A DNA stretch of 64,000 nt, taken from contig KN805430.1 in NCBI GenBank assembly GCA_000818945.1, positions 94,247 through 158,246 on the forward strand, read 5' to 3'. The position numbers and the translations under genes are program-made. This document shows, one piece after another, positions 27,851 to 38,466 of this stretch. The notes beneath the pieces were generated by a model that worked only from the letters and a program-made list of their open reading frames with translations, did no database searches and was not told the origin of the DNA. The DNA comes from Schizochytrium sp. CCTCC M209059 (Eukaryota > Sar > Bigyra > Thraustochytrida > Thraustochytriidae). How positions within the stretch are numbered: the first letter of the stretch is position 1; every line of letters begins with the position of its first letter.

Positions 27851-30316
27851 ATGGGCAGCTATCGGGGAAAAGGGCAATCTTCTTCATGGAAAGCGGAGGC
27901 GAGTCCGCGCAGACTTGTGACGCGACGACGCGTACCACAAGACGGAAGGCTGCAACCGCTTCAGCGCACGCCACGTCACCGCCAAGATCGACGCAATCAT
28001 GAGCAAACGAAAGACAAGGGAGCCGAAGAGGCGCTGCTGCCACCAGGCGTACAAGGTTCTTTCAGTCGACGGGATCTACATGCGTGGACGCATTCTCGTG
28101 AAAATCACGATATTGGCATCGATTTGCGTGTTGAGACTGTCAAAAAAAGATACCGCGTAGAGCACGAGCATGCAGCAACAGTGCTACAGGCGTGGGCACG
28201 AGGGGAGGCAATACGGGAGCTCGTTTGGGGCAGCGGAGGCATCTGGGAATGTGCTGCTGCATGCAATATCCAACGCGTCTACAGAGGACATCGTGGATTT
28301 GAACGTGCAAAGCGAATTCGAATTGCACGCGATAATCGTGCAGCGTGCCGATTGCAATGTCACTGGCGCATGTTCAAAGCCCGACGCAAGTACGCAGCGC
28401 TGATTGCAGCGCGAAATCGCAAAGCTGCAACGGACATTCAACGCGTCATACGAGGCTGCTGGGGTCGCCGGCGTGCGCGCTCATTGCGGGCAGAGCTCGA
28501 GGCACGATGTGCAAACCGACTTCAAATGTGGGCGAGACGCATGCTCGCTGAGATGGAGCTTGCGCGAAGACGGGCCCAAGACGCCGTGCAAAAGAAGCGC
28601 CATCTGACTTGGCAAGAGCTCGCCGCGCAAGGGCCGATTGGACTTCGCGCCAAACTCAACGGCATCTCGGACCGCGAGCTCCAAGACGACTGGAAGCTAT
28701 ATGCCACGACCTTGCGCGACGCTTTGCTTCTCTTTGCTTACAAGGACGAGCTCGAAGGCCCGATGCACATATTTGATCGATTAATTCGAGCCAATCCGCG
28801 CTGTCGTCTTGCTTATGAAGCCAAAGCTGTCGTCTTGCTGGTATGGGGCGGCCTTCCGAGGCACAAGTATCAGCACGCGTTCTACTTTGCAGAGCAGTCA
28901 GCCAATCTTCTCTTCAAGGCAAGGAATGCGGATATTCTGGGTATTCCTGGCGCGGAAGAAGCAGCGTGGAATATTCCAAATGCCGTTGAGTTCTTTTATA
29001 TTTGCGCACGGGGTCGGCGCAAGGAGTATCGCGGATTTTGCGCTCAAATGTACTTTGCAGTGGCTCTTGGTTGCCTTGCCGGTGAGGAGCCTCCGCAACG
29101 AGCTCTTCTCTACTATGCGCGGGCCCTCGAGGCTCTCCAAGAAAACACACGCTTCCGAGGGGACCTGCTGTCCCATCATCAAGCCTGGGTTCGCAAACTG
29201 GAGGTCTCGCACCGTGACTTCTGGGGCGTGAAGCCAAAGACGTTGCGTTGCAAGACGAGGTCGCCCCTCGACGAGTACTCGCTTTCGATCCGAGGCAAGG
29301 CCCTTATCGTAAAGCGAGCTGGGGCTCGACCTCTGATCGCTCCAGTATCGCAAGTTTGGGCCACGTTGCGTCGAGCGAGCAAGGTTGACGTCACTCATGA
29401 GACGCAAGTATCTTGCGAATCATGCACAGACAATGCAGAAAAGCAACAGCAAAATAAGCAGCAGCAAGATAAGCAACAGCAAGAGGAAGAAAATATCGAC
29501 GCCTGGTCATGCCTTGCGTTTCTCAAAATGATTCGTGTGGTGGCGGTCCGAGCTCAGTCGGAGCCCAAACTTATCGTACCGGCACTCGAACGGCAGCGTG
29601 ACATCGAAATTCGGAACGCGTCGAAAGAGCGGGCAGCTATACATGCGCAGCGTATCGTCCGAGGCGCCTTTGGCCGCTCTCGATGGCGTCACGAGTACAT
29701 GAAGCAAAGTGTTCTGGAGCGACAAGGTGAAAGCCTTGTTCTTAAGCGCTTGGACATGCTCCGTGAGCGACAGCGCCGATCACGAGCTGCCTCGCGGATG
29801 CAGGCCTTTGCACGAGGGTGCGCTGTACGAATTGACCTACGCATTAAAAATGAGCGCGTCGTTGAGATTCAACGCGTTGTGCGCGGTCGACTCGGGCGAG
29901 TCCGCTTCGCGGAGATCGAGCGCCGCCAGCGAATGGGCGTTCTCGTCACTGAAGTGTTCCGCGGTGCGCATACTGTGCCTGTCGTCAGTCGAGGACAAGA
30001 TCTTCACGAACGGGGCTCCACGCAACTTGTTTTACAAATCTTGCGTGCGGGGTTTAACTATCTTGTCTCCGGCACCGACCTATGTACGGGCGAAACGTAC
30101 CACGCCACTTTGAGAGAGCAGCATATGCAGCGTTTCCTCAACGCCAAAAATCGCAAGTTGACCAAACTCGGACAGGTCAGAGCGACCCAGTATGAGCGTG
30201 TCGTTCAGCTCATGCTCGGTTCTCTACGTCTGTGTCCTCCTGTGAAGGCGCTGGGTGATCTTTTGGCCCAAGAAGCCTCGCTCACCTTTGTCCTTGACTT
30301 TATCGAGGTTCAATAA
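27851..30316 (+). CDS. IQ-motif (calmodulin-binding) protein
   Basis: 821 residues from ATG 27851. Eight IQ-like helices (hydrophobic-Q-x3-R-G-x3-R) are visible. Five are N-terminal: near residues 107 (LQAWARG), 137 (IQRVYRGHRG), 163 (LQCHWRMFKAR), 193 (IQRVIRGCWGRRR) and 221 (LQMWARR). Three are C-terminal: near 597 (AQRIVRGAFGRSR), 647 (MQAFARGCAVR) and 671 (IQRVVRGRLGR). The central part (~260-450) is helical and TPR-like in feel (RLAYEAKAVVLLVWGG; QRALLYYARALEAL) and is followed by a Q/K-rich patch (~530-550). No kinase or motor domain is present. Such proteins bind calmodulin or centrin-like light chains, often at cytoskeletal or flagellar structures (inference). The first ~95 residues are low-quality Arg-rich sequence, so the true start may use a spliced upstream exon. 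Confidence 0.75.
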   Translation: MGSYRGKGQSSSWKAEASPRRLVTRRRVPQDGRLQPLQRTPRHRQDRRNHEQTKDKGAEEALLPPGVQGSFSRRDLHAWTHSRENHDIGIDLRVETVKKRYRVEHEHAATVLQAWARGEAIRELVWGSGGIWECAAACNIQRVYRGHRGFERAKRIRIARDNRAACRLQCHWRMFKARRKYAALIAARNRKAATDIQRVIRGCWGRRRARSLRAELEARCANRLQMWARRMLAEMELARRRAQDAVQKKRHLTWQELAAQGPIGLRAKLNGISDRELQDDWKLYATTLRDALLLFAYKDELEGPMHIFDRLIRANPRCRLAYEAKAVVLLVWGGLPRHKYQHAFYFAEQSANLLFKARNADILGIPGAEEAAWNIPNAVEFFYICARGRRKEYRGFCAQMYFAVALGCLAGEEPPQRALLYYARALEALQENTRFRGDLLSHHQAWVRKLEVSHRDFWGVKPKTLRCKTRSPLDEYSLSIRGKALIVKRAGARPLIAPVSQVWATLRRASKVDVTHETQVSCESCTDNAEKQQQNKQQQDKQQQEEENIDAWSCLAFLKMIRVVAVRAQSEPKLIVPALERQRDIEIRNASKERAAIHAQRIVRGAFGRSRWRHEYMKQSVLERQGESLVLKRLDMLRERQRRSRAASRMQAFARGCAVRIDLRIKNERVVEIQRVVRGRLGRVRFAEIERRQRMGVLVTEVFRGAHTVPVVSRGQDLHERGSTQLVLQILRAGFNYLVSGTDLCTGETYHATLREQHMQRFLNAKNRKLTKLGQVRATQYERVVQLMLGSLRLCPPVKALGDLLAQEASLTFVLDFIEVQ

Positions 30317-30701
30317 AAAACTAACTAGCCATGAATACTACTTGACAATCCAAATAACGACCTTTGCAAAAATCAGGACGAAACATCTCTCTAGACCCTG
30401 GCTCGATTAACGTTAGGTAATCACAGTTCACCACGGATGAACACCAAAGAAAGACAACTCAGGCGGCAGTGCTTGTGCTTATTGTCCGTTGCACTCGAGC
30501 GAGCCGTAAAGGTTCTCTCGAGGGCAACGGACACCGCCCGATGCGTCAGTGGCCCCCGCCCCGTTGGCTGCAGGGGAGACCGCCAGAACTCTGGTAAGAG
30601 CGCGCCCGCGCGCGCGTCTGCGGGCGAGGCGGGTGGGGCGTACGAGGTGAGCAAAGAGGATTAGCTTTGCCACGCCCACGAGGCCTACCGGCGAGGTCAC
30701 T
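30317..30701. other. 385-bp intergenic region
   Basis: Between the co-oriented IQ-motif and coiled-coil genes. No gene, RNA or strong repeat is recognised. Confidence 0.6.
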
Positions 30702-33700
30702 ATGACGTCAAGGCACGCGCAGCGTCCTGATTTGACCGTGGAGGAACTCGAGGTCAAACTTGCTGAGCTATCTGCACGTTTGCGCCGTGATGATGATGAC
30801 GATGGCAATGAAGCGAGCGAGCCTGCGAAGAGGGCGTCTGGGCCTTCTGAGGATGGCAAGAGGCTCGAGAAGGCTTTTTCGGAAAATGGAAATCAGCTGG
30901 CGTTACCTGCAAATATTGCCGATCGCCTCGAGCTGGACGCGTCAAGGCCGAGGCCTACCTCAGAAGCGAATGTCAATCCTCCCCTTTATGGAGGAATAAG
31001 CACAGACATCAACGATATCCAGGCGTCCAGCCACTCTTTGGCCGATCTGCAGAGTAAAACTAAATTTCGCTCTTTCGGTGCCGCTGATGCATCCAAAGAC
31101 GTTGACAAAATGATCCCATCGCAAATTGGTTCAGATGATGACTCTTTTTCCACATCGGAGAGATTGTGTGCGAAAGATATGCGTGACAAGGTGCACTTTG
31201 AGAAACATCAGCGCATGATTGTACCTCACGGATGGAAGCGAGGACGGGCCTTGCTTGCTCCAAAACAAACATGCGACGCAAATGATACACAGGCGAGAAC
31301 CAAAGAAATTGTCGATCTCGTAGCACCGCGCATGATTGCAGGTCTGCTCGAAGGTGAGAACGTCGCGACTGTAATTTTGAGCGCAAAGGGGGAGAGACGA
31401 GTGCTCTTTCCTGATATTAAAAATGCACCTTTGGCGTCTACTTCTTCTTCTTCTTCTTTATCAAGTATTTCTTTCTCCGAGGCGCAAACAACAACTGCCA
31501 AGACTTTTTTAGGAGGAAGCGCTTTCTCATTAAGGCTCGCGCGACACTTTTCTCAATTTAATATTGAGACTGAGCCACGTGAATGCTCACGCGACCAAGA
31601 AAATGGAATTGATTTCTTTGTTCTTCGAGCTCAGCGCCAATGCCAAAGGAATAACACGGCGCTAGACACCGTCATGAATCACGTTCTTATTTTGGAAATC
31701 CCAGAGGAAAGTTTAGCAACCGCGCTCCACTCGAATATTCCGCCCGAACTTAAACTCTTACTTGCTCGGGAGTCGGTGCTGAGTTCCAAGACTTTTGGGG
31801 AAGCCTTGCAGGCTCTGCATGGTACGCAGATTGTTGCTGTTCACGAACATCTGTACTTTGCTGCACTTGACATACTGCACGAGGGAGAACGCGCGCCATC
31901 AGACGTTGACGTCTGCGATGCAGACCACGAGGAGTCTCAAGGTGCAAAGGCAGAGACGCAAATTGCACTATGCGCAGTAGATGAGGACAAGATAGAGACA
32001 ACGCTGAGTCCTGTTGTAGCCTCAACGCTTGTTCACGCCTTTGTGTCGCAGGGTGTGGACCGCGTGTGCGCACGATTCAGGGAGCACGCTATGCGAAATA
32101 TTTGGTCCGAAATATCGCAGGATGCAACAGCGCGCTTGGCCGCATCTGGGGAGATGGTCAGAGATCTGCAGCAAGTCAATAGCGCACTTCGGGTTCAACG
32201 CGATGCTGCTATCGATGAGCTGCGTGGAATGCGCGATGAGTTAGAAAGGGCAAGGGAAAACGCACTTGAAGCAAACCGTGCTGCGCGCGAGAAAGCGCTC
32301 GCTATGGAGGACCTACAAAAGAATGTGGCGAGCCTTAATACTTCGATGAGTGCGGTAGAGAATGACCGCAAAACGATGCAGGCTGCTCTCAAGCTATCAA
32401 AAGAGGAAATTGGTTCATTGCAAGCGGAATTGGGCAAAACAAAGGATTGCCTTGCAGAGACGCTTTTGGAATGTGACGCTTTGAGAAACAAAGCCCAGGA
32501 TCAGGCTGACACTCTTGCCGAAGCGCAGTTGCTCTATTTGACATCGAGAAGCGAATGTGACAAGTACAACAATGAACTTCGGACAACAAAGGCTCAGCTT
32601 GGTCATGTGCAAGGGCAACTTCGCGCTCTCAAGACTAGGAATCTGGTTTCTGAAGAAAAGGAGCGAGAGGCAGCAGACAAGCTTCGAGCTACACAAGAGC
32701 TTCTAAGTGCGGCGCAGACGCAACGGCAAGCCGCGCAAAAAGAGCTCGCTCAGGCTATGGAGAAGCTCGCGAAGATGCGAACGAAGCATGCCAAGATTCC
32801 AATGCGAGTGGAAACGAAGCAGCAAGAAGTTGAGCCAGAGATCGTTTCTGACGATGACGAAGACGCGAGCGAGGGTCGAGAATTCAATACTATCGCCGTG
32901 AAAAAAAACACGCGAAGCGACTTTAAAAGCCCCGTGACACCACGTATTGCACTCGAAGACGCGTTGGCAGGTCTTGCAGCCAAGGCTCGACTTAAATCGC
33001 CAAATTCGCCGTTTTGCGTCAAACAAGCGTTGCTTCCTACTTGGGCACAAGATTCACAAATCGTGGCACCCTCATTGCTTGACAGCCCTGCGGCAGAAAT
33101 TCATTGTGGAGCTGCAGAGACCGCTTACAGTGATGATGAAACCCTGGGGCGTCAGGACGCAATCAATACAGAGCGCGTAGTTGCGGACACTGGTCATTCC
33201 AAGAAAAGCAATAATGATGTCGAAGACCACGACTCGCTTATGGAGGAGCGCAAGACGAGCGAGGAAGAATCGACCCCACGAACACTTGGGTCAAAGGAAC
33301 GCCTTCACATTGGGTCATCAGCAACTCCAGGATCACCCCGTTGCGAAGAAGCGCTTGAACCTCAGCTTGAGTGTCTCCAGAGCCAGGTACGACTCTTCCA
33401 GCGGACAAGTCAGCATCAGAAAGGGGTCATTCTTGAGCAGGAACGACGCATCGCGACACTTCAGGCTCAACTCCTCGCACAGTCAGCTAGTAACTCTGGG
33501 GCATCCGACAGTGGCAGTCTCTCAGTGTCTGTCCCACAGACCTCAGCGTCCACTTATTCGAGCGCCATTTCAGCGCCTGGCGCCTTGCGTGTCGGCTATC
33601 CTTCGTCAACGCTTCCAATTAATGAACGCAGGCCGGATCCTTCATTGCCACTCTCGCCAACCAACCAGAGGTCTACAAAGCTGCAGGATGACGCATGCTT

Positions 33701-35849
33701 GAGTCCCTGTTCGTTCGAAGCGGAGGCAATGGACCGCGCACATCAAGAGGAACTTGCTCGCGTTCAGCGCGAGCACCGTATGACTCTTGTAACAATGGAC
33801 AACAATCATCGTCAGCAGATCAAGAGCTTGCAAGGCGTGATGAAGAAGGCCCTTCTCGAGGCCCAGCTGCGGCGCGAAGCGACAGAAGTATCACAGACCT
33901 TGCAAGGAGAAGGGTCGGAGACTGAAACAGATTGTCAAAGCGAGCTGGAAATTGCCGCAAAGCGAACAGCAGAACTCGCGAACGAGCTGGAGATTGCCAA
34001 CAAGCAAACTTCGGAGCTAGAGGACCAGCTCGAAGCGTGTCGCTCGCGGCTCTGCGAACAACGCTGCACGCTCGATGAAAAGGACACCATTTTGCAGGCC
34101 AAAGATCAGCTTCTGCAAGCCTACGCTTCTCAAATCCGCATGCAGCGTTCTGTGGGCAGCTTGCCGAAACAGGATTTGCATATTGAGCTACTGGGCAAAG
34201 TAGCATCACGTGCGCTCGCTACAGCTTGTCAACAGCAGTGCATTGTGGAGGCCCTGAGGACCGCGAAAAAGACGGAAGAGGCTGAGGTCTTGGAGACCAG
34301 TGCGATGGGTAGCAAGAACACTGTCATTGCAGGTTTACGCTGTCAGATTGCCTCCCAAGTGGCCGTCATCGACAGCGAGCGCAGAGCCACACAAGCTGCA
34401 CTTGGACAGTCGGACATGGCCTTGGCCGAGAAACGTCAAGCTGAAGCGAAACTTGAGGAAGAACGCAAGGCTCATACGGCGACAAAGTCGCTCCTTGCTG
34501 ATGCTGAAGCGTGCATTCGCTCACAAATGGAGCACATGGAGCACACGGCGCCGAGATCGATTTTAATGAGCGAGAATGCCAGAGCAGGGGACAAAGATGA
34601 TGATGGAATGGCTGACAATGATGCTGATGACGACGACAACGAGGACGAGGAGGAGGATGATTTTCAGTATAGTGACAATGAAGATATAGATGCCAGCAGC
34701 AGCGTGATCAGAAAGCTGTCAAGTTCACCTCGCAGCTTCTCATCAAGAAGTCTCTCGGGATACGTGAGCCCCGTCTCGGCGTCGCCTGCGTCGCCTCGAT
34801 CTCGATCATCGTTGTCGACATCTCAAAGCGTATCGCCTCGCCGGCGGCCTGATCTTCGTGTCGTCACCGTAGATCGTCGACCGCCTCTGAATCGGACACA
34901 TTCCTTGTCGTCGGTCGCAGGGGCACCTCCACGGCACCCCGAGCCTCGGCAGTACTTTGAGTCGGAGAACAGCCCCTTGGCAGCAGACGGAGTCGTGTCC
35001 GCAGGACGTCGCGGTGAGTTGGGCATTTCTCGGTCGTCCTCCATGTCTGCAATAACGGCGCGTGTCGATTCCGCAGGACAGCTGGGTTCCGCCAGGTCGA
35101 CATCGTCGAGCATGATTTTGGGCCCAGCACTCGAGCACATTGAGCGTCTCGAGGAGGCCTTTCGAACGCAACGAGCGCAAATTCGTGTCTACCACGGGTT
35201 GGTGGACAAGTCGAAGCACGGCCATGCTCGCGAGGTTACCTCGATGCGACGTGTCGCCGCTGGCTTGCATGCCAGTCGAGTAGCCATCGAGCGCTCCTTT
35301 GCGTCAGAAAGGCGAAATTTGCTGGTGCGCGTTCATCACCTCGAACGAGAATTGCAGGAAACCAAACTTGCCTTGAAAGGAGAAATCGATGCTTTGCAGG
35401 CCAGAGCCGACGATCTCGCAAATAAGGTTTTGCACGCTGACTCGGAAGAGGTGCGCGAGGTTGTGCAAAAAATGTGCTCGATCAGCGAGCGGTTGCGCGC
35501 TTTAAGTCCGGGCACATCAGAGATAGACTCAGCTGACGCGCAAGAAAGGCACGCGATGCAAGAGCAGCTGCAGCTTCTCGAGCTAACTTGCGAGCGACAG
35601 CGCATTAAACATGCTGAGGCGCTTGCTGAAGCCCATGCCGAGGCTGAGCACCACAAAGATTGTCGTGAGAACCTCCGGCAAAAGTATAACGCGCTCCAGC
35701 CGCAGTCCGCCTTTGAGATTTTTGACAGCTTTCACGTTCCGAATGACATCGAGTCGACCAAGCGGGCTCGCATCGAGCGTATTCTTGAGGATCTTCGCGT
35801 CACTTTGGCTTCTCTCGAGCCCTATCTTGTTCGCGACGAGCGACTATAA
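30702..35849 (+). CDS. Large coiled-coil protein
   Basis: 1,715 residues in one exon. The N-terminus has a short heptad helix (VEELEVKLAELSARL, ~10-24), then ~350 residues of mixed sequence that contain a small globular stretch (~190-380) and a Ser run. Long coiled coils follow at about 470-710, 890-930, 1010-1050, 1080-1170, 1215-1285 and 1485-1650, rich in Glu, Lys, Gln, Ala and Leu heptads. An acidic Asp/Glu block is at about 1300-1330 (34597-34680) and a Ser/Pro/Arg-rich segment at about 1340-1470. The C-terminus ends IERILEDLRVTLASLEPYL. The architecture resembles golgins or centrosomal/basal-body scaffolds, but no diagnostic domain (GRIP, GRAB, PACT) was seen and no orthologue is claimed. 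Confidence 0.85.
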   Translation: MTSRHAQRPDLTVEELEVKLAELSARLRRDDDDDGNEASEPAKRASGPSEDGKRLEKAFSENGNQLALPANIADRLELDASRPRPTSEANVNPPLYGGISTDINDIQASSHSLADLQSKTKFRSFGAADASKDVDKMIPSQIGSDDDSFSTSERLCAKDMRDKVHFEKHQRMIVPHGWKRGRALLAPKQTCDANDTQARTKEIVDLVAPRMIAGLLEGENVATVILSAKGERRVLFPDIKNAPLASTSSSSSLSSISFSEAQTTTAKTFLGGSAFSLRLARHFSQFNIETEPRECSRDQENGIDFFVLRAQRQCQRNNTALDTVMNHVLILEIPEESLATALHSNIPPELKLLLARESVLSSKTFGEALQALHGTQIVAVHEHLYFAALDILHEGERAPSDVDVCDADHEESQGAKAETQIALCAVDEDKIETTLSPVVASTLVHAFVSQGVDRVCARFREHAMRNIWSEISQDATARLAASGEMVRDLQQVNSALRVQRDAAIDELRGMRDELERARENALEANRAAREKALAMEDLQKNVASLNTSMSAVENDRKTMQAALKLSKEEIGSLQAELGKTKDCLAETLLECDALRNKAQDQADTLAEAQLLYLTSRSECDKYNNELRTTKAQLGHVQGQLRALKTRNLVSEEKEREAADKLRATQELLSAAQTQRQAAQKELAQAMEKLAKMRTKHAKIPMRVETKQQEVEPEIVSDDDEDASEGREFNTIAVKKNTRSDFKSPVTPRIALEDALAGLAAKARLKSPNSPFCVKQALLPTWAQDSQIVAPSLLDSPAAEIHCGAAETAYSDDETLGRQDAINTERVVADTGHSKKSNNDVEDHDSLMEERKTSEEESTPRTLGSKERLHIGSSATPGSPRCEEALEPQLECLQSQVRLFQRTSQHQKGVILEQERRIATLQAQLLAQSASNSGASDSGSLSVSVPQTSASTYSSAISAPGALRVGYPSSTLPINERRPDPSLPLSPTNQRSTKLQDDACLSPCSFEAEAMDRAHQEELARVQREHRMTLVTMDNNHRQQIKSLQGVMKKALLEAQLRREATEVSQTLQGEGSETETDCQSELEIAAKRTAELANELEIANKQTSELEDQLEACRSRLCEQRCTLDEKDTILQAKDQLLQAYASQIRMQRSVGSLPKQDLHIELLGKVASRALATACQQQCIVEALRTAKKTEEAEVLETSAMGSKNTVIAGLRCQIASQVAVIDSERRATQAALGQSDMALAEKRQAEAKLEEERKAHTATKSLLADAEACIRSQMEHMEHTAPRSILMSENARAGDKDDDGMADNDADDDDNEDEEEDDFQYSDNEDIDASSSVIRKLSSSPRSFSSRSLSGYVSPVSASPASPRSRSSLSTSQSVSPRRRPDLRVVTVDRRPPLNRTHSLSSVAGAPPRHPEPRQYFESENSPLAADGVVSAGRRGELGISRSSSMSAITARVDSAGQLGSARSTSSSMILGPALEHIERLEEAFRTQRAQIRVYHGLVDKSKHGHAREVTSMRRVAAGLHASRVAIERSFASERRNLLVRVHHLERELQETKLALKGEIDALQARADDLANKVLHADSEEVREVVQKMCSISERLRALSPGTSEIDSADAQERHAMQEQLQLLELTCERQRIKHAEALAEAHAEAEHHKDCRENLRQKYNALQPQSAFEIFDSFHVPNDIESTKRARIERILEDLRVTLASLEPYLVRDERL

Positions 35850-36960
35850 ACACTTCTGCAAAGTAATATTTAGGGTGATGACAGACACCCCCTTCCTTTC
35901 GTTGATGTTTCTCTTCTTTTCGTTGCGAGCCTTTGGCACGCACGATTCATGAGATGCGACGCATGGTATCTCAACTTTTCCTTCGACGAGCCTACTTTCG
36001 TTGCAAAGCTTTCACCATGAGATTGAGATGCGATGCGATGGGTTCGCTATTTTCTTCCCTAGTTCTTTCTCTCGACAAGAAAGACTATGATCGCGGCCAG
36101 CCTCTCGATGACTTTTTCGAGGGATTACAATACATTTAAGCAAGAACTTGGAAATAATACTTCACGGTCGACGATGATTAACATTCGCCCAGGGGAAGGG
36201 ACCAGCTGCTCGCACGCCAAGGGCGCGGAGCCTCTTCCCGACGGTCCCAGAACGACAGACACTTCAAGAATACTGTCAATGTCAACCATACTTAGGCCTA
36301 CGCGAAATCTTTCTCTCGACGCCACCCGACCTGGAAGGAAATGAAGTAGGGTAGGCCTAACATGAAGTTTCTATTATCGAGCCCGATCATACTGCATTTT
36401 CTCATTTCACAGTCCCGGGCGCGCCTGCTCCATCCTCACCTCCAAAAACAGGCGTATACTCTTCTTTCCTTCTTTCGTTCTTTCTTTCTTCAAGTTTCTT
36501 TCACACGTCGCTCGCTGCACAGGAAGCCTCGAAGAGTTTCCATCTTCAACTTCGGGCTCGGGAAACCTCCCCGAAAGGCCCTACCTGGTCTGGCCGCTTC
36601 CCAGTCAGGCAGAACATGCAATCATCGCCTGCCCCGAAGATCCATGCGGCCGCTGCCGATATCAAATGCTAGGATATACCGCGTCAAGCAGGATAACCTA
36701 GGATAACGGCCCTCCAGCGGCCCGCCGCGGCTCCGACTCGGGCAGAAGGCCAACACGGAGCGCGACGAGTCGCCGCGGCTGGGCTCGCGCGGCGGGGAGC
36801 CTGAGCTACGCTGCGGTGCGCTTCGTGCGCCGTGCGTGCATTTCCGAGGGGCTCGACTCGCGCCGCGTCGCGTCGAGGTCTGCAGGGCGGGGCGGTCCCG
36901 GAGGGGCCCCCGCGAGATCGCAAATCGTTGAGCCCGACGAGCCCGGCAGCGCGAGCGACC
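35850..36960. other. 1.1 kb intergenic region
   Basis: Between the coiled-coil and E2 genes. It begins with T-rich putative 3' UTR sequence and becomes GC-rich before the E2 start. The frame of the E2 first exon is open back to 36832 but the ATG at 36961 is the better start. No other gene is seen. Confidence 0.55.
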
Positions 36961-37937
36961 ATGGACGCCGCTGCGGGAGACGCGGGCGCCGCGGAGACGC
37001 AGAAGGCGCAGGTGACGACGCCCGCCGAGGCAGCTGCTCCGGCGGCTACTCTCGGCGAGACGTCTGCCAGCGATGCTGCTGCTGCGAACAACGGCGCCGC
37101 AGCCACGGCTTCTTCATCTTCTTCAACGACGACGACGTCGGCGGGGGCTGCCGGCGCCACTGCGGCGGCTAGCACGCCGCCTGCGCCTGCGCCCGCGCCT
37201 GCGCCATCAGCAGCCGCGTCCTCGAGCGCCCCGAAGCCGTCGAGCGCAGCGTCGCTGACGGCTTCTACACAGCGGCTCATGTCAGATCTGCGCGAAATGC
37301 ACAATGAACCTCCCGAGGGATGCAGCGCTGCTCCGGCCAACGAGAGCAACCTGTACGTGTGGAACGCGTCCATCATCGGCCCGGATGAAAGCCCCTGGGA
37401 GGGCGGCATTTACGGCCTCAGGCTACATTTCCCAGAGCAATACCCGAGCAAGCCACCAAAGGTGCGCTTCACCTGCGAGGTAAGTTTTCCTACATTATAT
37501 CCTCACGGATAATCTTACGGAGGAGAGGGAGCGAGCCCACACACCTTTTTTGTTGTGGCGTCTCGTTCTTATTTTCTCTTTTCGTTTCGTTTCCTTTCTT
37601 TTCTTTTCAAACCCTCCCCAGATTTGGGGAAGGTTGTTGTTTAGAAAGGATAGACTAACGTCGGGTGTCCCTGTTGGCTGCTCAACATCTCTCGAAAATT
37701 TCACAGTTATTTCACCCGAACGTCTACTCGGACGGGACGCTTTGCCTGGACATTATTCAGGATCAGTGGTCTCCAATTTACACAACGAGCACGATTCTGA
37801 CTTCGATCCAGTCTCTTCTCACGGATCCAAACCCGAATTCACCTGCAAACCCGGAAGCTGCCAAGCTCTTTGTGAGCGAACCAAAGGAGTACAAGAAGCG
37901 CGTCAGGAGGATTGCCGCCAAGTCCTTGGAGGGCTAA
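36961..37937 (+). CDS. RAD6: RAD6/UBE2A-type ubiquitin-conjugating enzyme with a long Ala-rich N-terminus
   Basis: Join 36961-37479, 37707-37937, giving 249 residues. The UBC fold starts at residue ~99 (STQRLMSDLREM) and follows RAD6 closely: NLYVWNASIIGPDESPWEGG, YPSKPPKVRFTCE, then in exon 2 the HPN triad (176-178), GTLCLDI with active-site Cys186, QDQWSPIY, and ILTSIQSLLTDPNPNSPAN. RAD6 enzymes take ubiquitin from E1 and, with RAD18 or BRE1-type E3 ligases, modify PCNA or histone H2B. The first ~97 residues are an Ala/Ser/Pro/Thr-rich extension absent from the ~150-residue yeast and human enzymes; it starts MDAAAGDAG in an ACCATGG context. An acidic RAD6 tail as in yeast is missing. The gene is convergent with the giant armadillo gene. 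Confidence 0.93.
37480..37706 (+). other. E2 gene intron (phase 0)
   Basis: Donor GTAAGT, acceptor ATTTCACAG, 227 bases. Branch-point-like GACTAAC lies at 37653-37659, 47 bases before the acceptor. Removal joins RFTCE to LFHPN, matching the RAD6 alignment without a gap. Confidence 0.9.
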
Positions 37938-38466
37938 GAACGCAAGGTGCTCTGCAGCAAAAGTCCTCCTTTTCCTGCTAGCTACGCAATGGATGATGGA
38001 GTGTCACGCATTCGATGGACACGCATCGTTCTCTTCCATCCACCCTGGGCCTCTCTTTCTCTCTTTCTCGATTTCACTTTCTCGACGATTTCTCTGAGCA
38101 CCCTGGCTGAGATGCTCAAACGGCATGTATCGATTCTTGAAGCTCGGTTCGCGCGCAGTCCAAGTCCAGAAATTCTAATGACTCGGACAAAAGGAATTAA
38201 TTACAACCTTTACAAACAAACACAGGGGTGATATTTTTCTTTCTATTATGTGGGCTTGTCTCTGAAAATGTTGCCAAACACTTGGAGATCTTATTTTCGC
38301 TCATGAAGGAAAAGACAACGTGATTTCTCGACGTCTCCCACCCACTCTTGCTTGCCGACGATGGCAATTCATCAAAAAGAGATTCGAACATCGTAATTGT
38401 AGAAGTCCAAGCAATATCGATGCTTGGTTTCGAGTCCCTACATCCTCGCTAACTTAACCATCACTT
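37938..38466. other. 529-bp convergent intergenic region
   Basis: 3'-to-3' spacer between the E2 and the giant armadillo gene. It is AT-richer than its surroundings. No gene is seen. Confidence 0.6.
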
